DNA from: UMGS1889 sp964540575
GTDB lineage: Bacteria; Bacillota; Clostridia; Oscillospirales; Ruminococcaceae
Direction of reading: 5' to 3'
Assembly (NCBI GenBank): GCA_964540575.1
Contig: CAZINI010000017.1
Location: forward strand, 1-54,809
DNA: 54,809 nt
Below, piece after piece: positions 49,336 to 54,809 of the stretch. How positions within the stretch are numbered: position 1 is the stretch's first letter; each line of letters starts with the position of its first letter. Under the pieces are notes generated by a model, which was not told where the DNA came from, made no database searches, and worked only from the letters and a program-made list of their open reading frames with translations. The translations under genes and the position numbers were made by a program.

Positions 49336-50262
49336 TTATTCAAACATAGGTGTGGACAGATAACGTTCTCCCGTATCGGGCAGAAGTGCGACAATGGTCT
49401 TGCCCTTATTTTCGGGACGCTTTGCCAGCTCAATAGCAGCCCATACAGCCGCACCCGACGAAATTCCCACAAGCACGCCCTCGCTTCTTGCAATGCGTCT
49501 GCCCGTTTCAAAAGCGTCCTCATTGGCAACGGTGATAACCTCATCGTAAATATCGGTGTTAAGCGTTTCGGGAACAAATCCCGCACCTATTCCCTGTATC
49601 TTATGTGCACCGGAAATGCCCTCGGACAGCACAGGCGAACCCTTCGGCTCAACTGCTACCACCTTAACATTCGGGTTTTGGGATTTCAGATAAGCACCCG
49701 TTCCGCTGATAGTACCTCCCGTTCCGACACCTGCAACGAAAATATCCACCTTTCCGTCGGTATCGTTCCATATCTCAACGCCCGTTGTCTTTTCGTGAAC
49801 GGCGGGATTTGCGGGATTGGTAAACTGTGACGGGATAAAGCTGTCGGGTATCTCCTTAGCCAGCTCCTCAGCCTTTGCGATAGCACCCTTCATACCCTTT
49901 GCACCCTCAGTCAGGACCAGCTCGGCACCGTAAGCCTTCATCAGATTTCTACGCTCGATGCTCATAGTTTCGGGCATTGCAATGATTATTCTGTATCCCC
50001 TCGACGCTGCAACAGCCGCAAGTCCGATACCCGTGTTGCCGCTGGTAGGTTCGATGATAACGCTTCCCTTTTTGAGCAGACCCTTTGCTTCGGCGTCATC
50101 TATCATTGCCTTTGCTATCCTGTCCTTTACGGAACCTGCGGGGTTGAAATATTCAAGCTTTGCAAAAACGGTTGCCTGCAAATTATCCGACTGCTCAATA
50201 TTTGTCAGTTCAAGCAGCGGTGTACCGCCGATAAGGTCTGTGATCTTCTTGTATGCTTTCAT
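49336..50262 (-). CDS. cysK: Cysteine synthase (O-acetylserine sulfhydrylase)
   Basis: A 308-residue fold-type II PLP enzyme making cysteine from O-acetylserine and sulfide. The cofactor Lys is K46 (NPAGSVKDRIA), the substrate loop is PTSGNTGIG, the phosphate-binding loop GVGTGGTISGTG, and SPVLSEGISGAHKIQGIGAG is the classic CysK signature. GGGAGG precedes the ATG at 50262. It has its own promoter (50318-50346). The downstream Cys leader and attenuator let read-through reach the transsulfuration genes, so the direct and the reverse transsulfuration routes to cysteine can be balanced. Confidence 0.95.
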   Translation of the reverse strand: MKAYKKITDLIGGTPLLELTNIEQSDNLQATVFAKLEYFNPAGSVKDRIAKAMIDDAEAKGLLKKGSVIIEPTSGNTGIGLAAVAASRGYRIIIAMPETMSIERRNLMKAYGAELVLTEGAKGMKGAIAKAEELAKEIPDSFIPSQFTNPANPAVHEKTTGVEIWNDTDGKVDIFVAGVGTGGTISGTGAYLKSQNPNVKVVAVEPKGSPVLSEGISGAHKIQGIGAGFVPETLNTDIYDEVITVANEDAFETGRRIARSEGVLVGISSGAAVWAAIELAKRPENKGKTIVALLPDTGERYLSTPMFE

Positions 50263-50317
50263 TGATTTATCCTCCCTTACGCTATTCGTATAATGCCGAT
50301 ATGTTTAGTATGTTATT

Positions 50318-50346
50318 AGAATAGCACACTTTTCCTATAATGTCAA
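50318..50346 (-). promoter_or_regulatory. cysK promoter
   Basis: Minus-strand TTGACA (50346-50341), 17 bases, TATTCT (50323-50318). The leader of about 50 bases shows no T-box or SAM-riboswitch core. CTATTCTAATAACATAC overlaps the -10 and could hold a regulator site, but I cannot match it to a known box. Confidence 0.8.
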
Positions 50347-50441
50347 TAGGTTTTAAGGGTTTTTCTCGTATTTTGACATTATAACCAATTGCAAAGACTT
50401 TTTTAGATAGATTTACAGCTTTTTGTATATAGTAATATCAA

Positions 50442-50500
50442 TACTAAACACCCATTGAATTATGTGCCGCTTTCTTCTTCATAATTCAATGGGTGTTTAA
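50442..50500. mobile_element. Shortened inverted-repeat element (59 bp), copy 4
   Basis: TACTAAACACCCATTGAATT and its complement form a stem of about 20 base pairs around a short loop still containing GTGCCGCTTTCTTCTT; the inner hairpin of the 101-bp form is deleted. The right end reads GTTTAACA instead of GTTTAGTA. It lies 12 bases past the ppk stop and may act as that operon's end structure. Confidence 0.7.
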
Positions 50501-50511
50501 CATTAAATAAT

Positions 50512-52599
50512 TCATCTGCCGATGAGCATTTCCGCAGTCTGAGCCTGTTCATAAGCCTTGTCGTAGAAATGCTCCTGACTGTTCAGCTTTGCATCGTCAT
50601 TTTCCACACGGACATAATTTCCATCGCTTTTCATTTCTCTTGCCTGAACGTTGTCGGACATTATCCTGTCAAACATATAAACTATCTGTTCTCTTATGCT
50701 GTCGTCATAAACAGGGGCTGCGACCTCAACTCTGCGGAGAGTATTTCGTGTCATAAAATCGGCAGATGCGATATAGATCTTTGCAGCGTCACCCCTGCCG
50801 AAAATATAAATTCTCGAATGCTCAAGGAAACGTCCCACAACGCTTATGACACGGATATTTTCCGTTTCGCCGGGAACTCCGGGAATAAGGCAGCATATTC
50901 CTCTGACGGCAAGCTCAATTTTAACGCCCGCCTTTGAAGCCTTGATAAGCTCGTCAATTATAGTTTTGTCGGTGAGGGAATTTATCTTTACGCCGATATA
51001 TGCGTCCTCGCCTTTTTCGGCAAGAGCTATCTGCTCATCTATCATTTCGATGACCTTATTTTGCAGACAATTCGGTGCGACCAAAAGAGCCTCGGAGGTT
51101 TTTACCGTTGTGTCGGAGGCAAGGGCGGTGAAAACGTCGTTGGCGTTCCGTCCGATGGTGCTGTCGGCGGTCATAAGCGACAGGTCGGTATAGATACGGG
51201 CAGTTTTTTCGTTGTAATTTCCCGTGCCTATCTGAGTGTAATATTCGGGATTTCCGTTAATATTTTTCGTGATAAGGCAAAGCTTTGAATGCACCTTGAA
51301 GCCGTTCAGACCGTATATCACCGTACATCCCGCCGCTTCAAGACGGCGTGACCATTCGATATTGTTTTCCTCGTCAAATCTTGCTTTCAGCTCAACAAGC
51401 ACAAGCACATCCTTGCCGTTTTCGGCGGCTTCGATAAGTGCGTTTACCACCTCGCTGTTTTTTGCAACTCGGTAAAGAGTCATTTTTATGGATACAACAT
51501 CCTTGTCGGCTGCCGCTTCGTGAAGCATATTCAAAAATGGTTTTATGCTGTCAAACGGATATGCAAGCAGCTTGTCCTTTTCCTTTATCTGCTCGAGAAT
51601 AGGACTTCCGTCAATAAACTGTGCCGTCTTTTGCGGTATCCTCTTGGGATAAAAAAGCTCGGCTCTCTGACGAAGATGGTCCTGCAATTCAAAAACAAAG
51701 GAAAGGTCAAGGGGAGAAATATTTCGGAAAACATACTTCCGTTCAATATCCATATATCTGCAAAGCTTCTCAACTATCTCCTCGTCAAGCTCTCTTGAAA
51801 GCTCCAGACGAACGGGAGAAAGCCTTTTTCTCTGCCTGATAATATCCGCCATAAATTCACGGTAATCAAGGTCCTCGTCATAAAGTGCATCTGCATCAAT
51901 ATCTGCATTTCTCGTCACACGGAGAAGCGATTTCGATTTAACGGTATATTCCCTGAAAACCTGCGGGGCAAAATGCAGGATAAGCTCCTCGGAAAGTATA
52001 TATGTACCGCTGTTTTTTCCAACTTCAATAAGACGAGGGATAACACCGCTGCCGCATGGGATAATGCCGATCTTTTTCTTTCCGCTTTTCTTTTCAAGCA
52101 CTGCCGCCGCATAAATATCCTTGTTTTTCAAAAACGGGAACGGCTGCCTTTCGCCCACGATAACGGGGGAAAGAAAGGGTGCAATTTCCGAGTTGAAATA
52201 TTCTTCAAGGTGTTCGTTTTCCTTTTTGTCAATATTTCTGAAATTGACTATGCGGATATTATGCTCTTCAAGCCTGCCCATAAGCTTTCCGTAAACAATG
52301 TCTTTACGCTCATTCAGAGTGTGTACCCTGTCAAGAACGGCTTCAAGCTGTTCCTCGGCAGTCATATCGGTCTTGTTTTCACGAATATTTTTGTCAACAA
52401 GCATCTGGTCGATAAGAGAACCAACTCTTACCATAAAAAATTCGTCCAGATTGCTCTGATAAATGGACACAAAGGAAAGTCTTTCGCAAAGAGGATTTTT
52501 CTCGCTTTCCGCCTCTTCGAGAACTCTTTCGTTGAATTTCAGCCAGGAAATTTCCCTGTTCATATAGACCTGCTTTTCGCAAACTGCCGCTTTGCTCAT
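50512..52599 (-). CDS. ppk: Polyphosphate kinase 1
   Basis: A 695-residue PPK1 that reversibly polymerises the gamma-phosphate of ATP into polyphosphate. The N-terminal REISWLKFNERVLEEAESE, VKPFLNMLHEAAADKDVVSI-like region, KVHSKLCLITK (catalytic His about 437) and FLEHSRIYIFGRGDAAKIYI (second His about 594) are all present, with RVEVAAPVYDDSIREQ near the end. Length and spacing of the two His match characterised PPK1. The start ATG (52599) overlaps the stop of a 41-codon ORF (ATGA), and the phosphate transporter gene lies just before, so imported phosphate and storage are expressed together. Confidence 0.95.
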   Translation of the reverse strand: MSKAAVCEKQVYMNREISWLKFNERVLEEAESEKNPLCERLSFVSIYQSNLDEFFMVRVGSLIDQMLVDKNIRENKTDMTAEEQLEAVLDRVHTLNERKDIVYGKLMGRLEEHNIRIVNFRNIDKKENEHLEEYFNSEIAPFLSPVIVGERQPFPFLKNKDIYAAAVLEKKSGKKKIGIIPCGSGVIPRLIEVGKNSGTYILSEELILHFAPQVFREYTVKSKSLLRVTRNADIDADALYDEDLDYREFMADIIRQRKRLSPVRLELSRELDEEIVEKLCRYMDIERKYVFRNISPLDLSFVFELQDHLRQRAELFYPKRIPQKTAQFIDGSPILEQIKEKDKLLAYPFDSIKPFLNMLHEAAADKDVVSIKMTLYRVAKNSEVVNALIEAAENGKDVLVLVELKARFDEENNIEWSRRLEAAGCTVIYGLNGFKVHSKLCLITKNINGNPEYYTQIGTGNYNEKTARIYTDLSLMTADSTIGRNANDVFTALASDTTVKTSEALLVAPNCLQNKVIEMIDEQIALAEKGEDAYIGVKINSLTDKTIIDELIKASKAGVKIELAVRGICCLIPGVPGETENIRVISVVGRFLEHSRIYIFGRGDAAKIYIASADFMTRNTLRRVEVAAPVYDDSIREQIVYMFDRIMSDNVQAREMKSDGNYVRVENDDAKLNSQEHFYDKAYEQAQTAEMLIGR

Positions 52600-52721
52600 T
52601 TAATATCGCTCCATTTCTCCGCATTATTATCATAAATTTGCTTTATCTGTGCCTTTGAAAGATCGCTGACGGGATTTTCCGAATTTACATGTTCGGATGA
52701 AAATGTCAGACGGTTACGCAT
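52596..52721 (-). CDS. 41-residue PstS-like fragment between the phosphate transporter and ppk
   Basis: The frame from ATG 52721 to TGA 52596 encodes a peptide with VNSENPVSDLSKAQIKQIYD and EKWSDIK at its end, which resembles the NPVS-L-x-K-x-Q-I-x-x-I-Y...NW region of phosphate-binding protein PstS. It begins inside the last codons of the transporter gene and ends overlapping the ppk start (ATGA), so it could be translated by coupling. It lacks the rest of PstS and any signal peptide. It is either a remnant of a pstS gene deleted between its neighbours or a microprotein; no separate ribosome binding site is evident. Confidence 0.5.
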   Translation of the reverse strand: MRNRLTFSSEHVNSENPVSDLSKAQIKQIYDNNAEKWSDIK

Positions 52722-54442
52722 TGAGCACCTCCGAAGATATTCTCTTCCACAGCTTCCGCTTCCGCTTTCAGGTCAACGAAGGATATGTTATCCGACGCTT
52801 CCTCCGCAATGCCAATGCAGTTATCCGCAATTCTGTCAAGGCTATGGAGTATTTCCGCATATTCGGGAGTAAGGGCGGCATCGCATTCCTTCTTTTTCAC
52901 TCTCGACAGATGAGCCTTGCTCAGCTTTTTCTGAGTTTTACGCATTTTATCCTTGCTCTTTGATACCTTTTTGAAAGCATCCTCGTCGCCGTTTTCCACC
53001 GACAGCATAGCTTTTTCAAATATTTCGTCCGCAATATCAAAGCATTCTCCAAGCTCGGAAACTGCCGATTTTGACAGCACTTTTTTCCCTGCCGACAGCT
53101 TGTTCAGCACCTCCGACATATCTAAACAGCGGTCGGAAATTCTTTCAATGTTGTTCGTAACAAACAGAAGCCCCGCTGTCTGTTCGGACTGTGCTTCCGT
53201 AAGATTTCCGCTTGAAAGCATTTTTGTTATGTAGGAGGAAATGCTGCCGTGAAGATTTTTTACGGTACCGTAATCTCTGTCGAAATCAGCACGGACAATA
53301 CCCGAATTATTGTCGGTAAAAAGTGCTCTTGCTTTTTTCAGCAGCTCCGAACCGAATTCCGAAAGCCGTCTTATCTCCTCGGAAACAAGATACATTGCCG
53401 CAACGGGCTGACCGATAAGCTTTTCATCAAGAAATCTGGGTTTTGAATCAACGAAAATATTCTTGTCCTCGCCCCTTATGATAAACATAACGATCTTTAC
53501 CATCAGCGGGATAAGGGGCAGCCAGATTATGGTGCAGACGATATTGAAGGTGGTGTGGGCATTCGCTATCTGCCTTGAAATAACGTCTACTTCATTGCCC
53601 TTGGGGGAAATATACTGCACAAATTTTGCAAGCACAGGAATGAGAAAAGCAAAGAGAATGCTTCCGCTGATATTGAAAACGCTGTGTGCAACGGCAGTAC
53701 GCTTTGCATTTTTCGACTGACCGATAGACGCAAGCAGGGCAGTGATAGTCGTACCGATATTGTCACCCAGCAGAATGGGAATAGCCCCCGCAAGCCCAAT
53801 AACACTGGTAACACCGTCGGGTCCCGCCTGTGAAGCGAAATTCTGTAAAACCGCGATCGTAGCCGAGCTGCTCTGCACCACAACGGTCATGACTGCACCG
53901 AGAAGTATTCCCAGCACGGGTATCTCGGACACCTTGCCCATAAGGTCGGTAAATATTGGGCTTCCCGCCAGCGGCTTCATGACACTGCCCATTATTTCGA
54001 TACCCTCGAAAAGCAGACCGAATGAGAAAATGACCATTCCCACATTTTTTACCTGCTCTCTTTTGCCTGCAAAAAACAAAATAAATCCGATAAAAATAAT
54101 CGGGTAAATGTAGTTGCTTATCTTAAATGCCATAAGCTGAGCCGTCATAGTTGTACCGATATTTGCTCCGAAAATAACGGAAATAGCCTGCGGAAGGGAC
54201 ATAAGTCCCGCACTGACAAATCCGATGACCATTACGGTAGTGGCGGAGCTGCTTTGCAAAACGGCGGTAACAAGTGCACCCGCCAGAGCACCCATTACAG
54301 GATTTTTTGTGAGAAATCCGAGTATTTTTTTCATTTTTTCTCCTGCGGCTTTCTGCAATGCGTCGCTCATACTGTTCATTCCGTAAAGGAACATTGCAAG
54401 TCCGCCCACAAGCCCGAAAATTATTTTTACGTTTTCGTTCAT
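52706..54442 (-). CDS. Na/phosphate cotransporter (NptA/PNaS family) with PhoU-like tail
   Basis: A 578-residue membrane transporter. The N-terminal about 320 residues hold the two inverted family repeats with QSSSATT (VTAVLQSSSATTVMVIGF) and QSSSATI (VVQSSSATIAVLQNF) and about eight helices; GANIGTTMTAQL and GDNIGTTITALL are also typical. The cytoplasmic C-terminal part (about 345-560) is a PhoU-like helical bundle (FVTNNIERISDRCLDMSEV, LHSLDRIADNCIGIAEEA). The ATG at 54442 has GGAGGAAG before it; an earlier ATG at 54463 lacks a site. It imports phosphate, probably with Na+. First gene of the unit ending in ppk, behind direct repeats like a Pho box. Confidence 0.93.
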   Translation of the reverse strand: MNENVKIIFGLVGGLAMFLYGMNSMSDALQKAAGEKMKKILGFLTKNPVMGALAGALVTAVLQSSSATTVMVIGFVSAGLMSLPQAISVIFGANIGTTMTAQLMAFKISNYIYPIIFIGFILFFAGKREQVKNVGMVIFSFGLLFEGIEIMGSVMKPLAGSPIFTDLMGKVSEIPVLGILLGAVMTVVVQSSSATIAVLQNFASQAGPDGVTSVIGLAGAIPILLGDNIGTTITALLASIGQSKNAKRTAVAHSVFNISGSILFAFLIPVLAKFVQYISPKGNEVDVISRQIANAHTTFNIVCTIIWLPLIPLMVKIVMFIIRGEDKNIFVDSKPRFLDEKLIGQPVAAMYLVSEEIRRLSEFGSELLKKARALFTDNNSGIVRADFDRDYGTVKNLHGSISSYITKMLSSGNLTEAQSEQTAGLLFVTNNIERISDRCLDMSEVLNKLSAGKKVLSKSAVSELGECFDIADEIFEKAMLSVENGDEDAFKKVSKSKDKMRKTQKKLSKAHLSRVKKKECDAALTPEYAEILHSLDRIADNCIGIAEEASDNISFVDLKAEAEAVEENIFGGAQCVTV

Positions 54443-54482
54443 AAACTTCCTCCATAGCGTCATTTTGTATTTGCTTTAAATA

Positions 54483-54538
54483 ATTTTATCCGAACAATAA
54501 GAAAAGTGAAATCAAACTAAAGTAAAATCTGAGTAAAA
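54483..54538 (-). promoter_or_regulatory. Candidate Pho-box promoter region
   Basis: Minus-strand TTTTAC-TCAGA-TTTTAC (plus GTAAAA at 54522-54527 and 54533-54538) gives two direct repeats at 11-base period, with weaker repeats in phase at 54511 and 54500, ahead of a TAAAAT -10 (54488-54483). The pattern resembles PhoP/PhoB boxes (TT-A/T-ACA repeats every 11 bases). Further GTAAAA/TTTTAC words lie at 54555-54610. The remaining upstream DNA to 54809 has repeat fragments and no gene. Confidence 0.5.
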
Positions 54539-54616
54539 TTATAAACGGAGTTAGGTTTTTACAATTTTACATTTGTTTGATAGCGGATTTTACAAAGGTG
54601 GAGTAAAATGTTGTTA

Positions 54617-54660
54617 TACTAATATTTAATCGTTTTGTAGACAGAAGCCGAAGATAAAAG
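54617..54660. repeat. End of a TACTAATCTTTAA-family element
   Basis: TACTAATATTTAATCG at 54617 followed by TTTTGTAGACAGAAG matches the reverse complement of the right end of the element at 39191-39403. The other end would lie beyond or near the window edge and is not seen. Confidence 0.5.
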
Positions 54661-54755
54661 ACTGCAAATTTATCGGCTACAAGACCACAAATTACCCAAA
54701 GAACCACTATCTATATCACTAAACAAAATGTAAAGCGTGGAAAAGAGTGCTGACT

Positions 54756-54787
54756 AATTCACAATTCATAATGCATAATTATTAATT
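54756..54787. repeat. AATTCACAATTCATAATGCA palindromic repeat
   Basis: The short AT-rich palindromic sequence here matches the element found in frame inside mod at 21476-21560. In this place it is non-coding. Confidence 0.6.
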
Positions 54788-54809
54788 TTGTTATTGCAAA
54801 TGTGGTTTC

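Noticed and set aside
50263..50440. T-box or CymR site before cysK
   Set aside because: No T-box core (AGGGTGG-type) or terminator-antiterminator pair is visible and no clear CymR palindrome; only the promoter can be supported.

Overview
The window looks like chromosomal DNA from an anaerobic gut or rumen Firmicute, most likely a Ruminococcus-like member of the Oscillospiraceae. This rests on AGGAGG-type ribosome binding sites, TTGACA-17-TATAAT promoters, a ferredoxin-dependent 2-oxoacid oxidoreductase, a GH127 arabinofuranosidase, hybrid sensor kinases, and short inverted-repeat elements in the intergenic gaps. The genus is an inference. I see no rRNA, tRNA, CRISPR array or complete insertion sequence.

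Layout. 1-3330: a dispersed structured repeat, an XRE regulator with a membrane tail, a DUF445 membrane protein and a WYL regulator. 3359-3580: a chain of hairpins. 3651-16251: a three-gene minus-strand operon with its own consensus promoter (16305-16333). It encodes a 2944-residue protein (two OST-HTH/LOTUS-like modules, a huge helical region, a beta domain and a C-terminal ATPase), an ATPase ending in a HEPN-like RN-x3-H motif, and a membrane-anchored protein kinase homologue that lacks the catalytic Asp. I regard this as the best candidate for an undescribed, probably RNA-targeting, defence or stress system. 16805-23837: a type III restriction-modification operon (nuclease-like protein, Mod, DUF3644/HEPN-like protein, Res), with a probable 94-nt small RNA on the opposite strand at 20015-20108. 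24175-27385: GH127 enzyme, AraC regulator, GNAT acetyltransferase. 27747-36194: a solute-binding lipoprotein fused to a 5'-nucleotidase C-terminal-like domain, with two hybrid histidine kinases. 36553-50262: sulfur and amino-acid metabolism. 50512-54442: phosphate uptake and polyphosphate synthesis.

The metabolic part is tightly wired. Three transcription units (metQNI; an AMP-forming acyl/aryl-CoA ligase; and the oxidoreductase-aminotransferase-lysR operon) share an inverted repeat TATAGA-N5-TCTATA or a close variant. In each case its centre lies exactly 30 bases upstream of the -35 element, which suggests one regulon of the LysR protein encoded at 41020-41919. Ligase, oxidoreductase and aminotransferase together could turn an imported carboxylic acid into an amino acid by CoA activation, reductive carboxylation and transamination. 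Next to it lies cysK, followed by a methyltransferase-mccB-mccA operon. Between cysK and that operon sits a 23-codon leader peptide with four consecutive Cys codons followed by an intrinsic terminator, the layout of a cysteine attenuator.

At the right end a Na/phosphate cotransporter gene, a 41-codon ORF resembling part of the phosphate-binding protein PstS, and ppk overlap or abut, behind direct repeats that resemble a Pho box. Two families of TA-flanked inverted-repeat elements (about 101 bp and about 213 bp) occur through the window. Compensatory base changes in the 101-bp family show that its hairpin is maintained.
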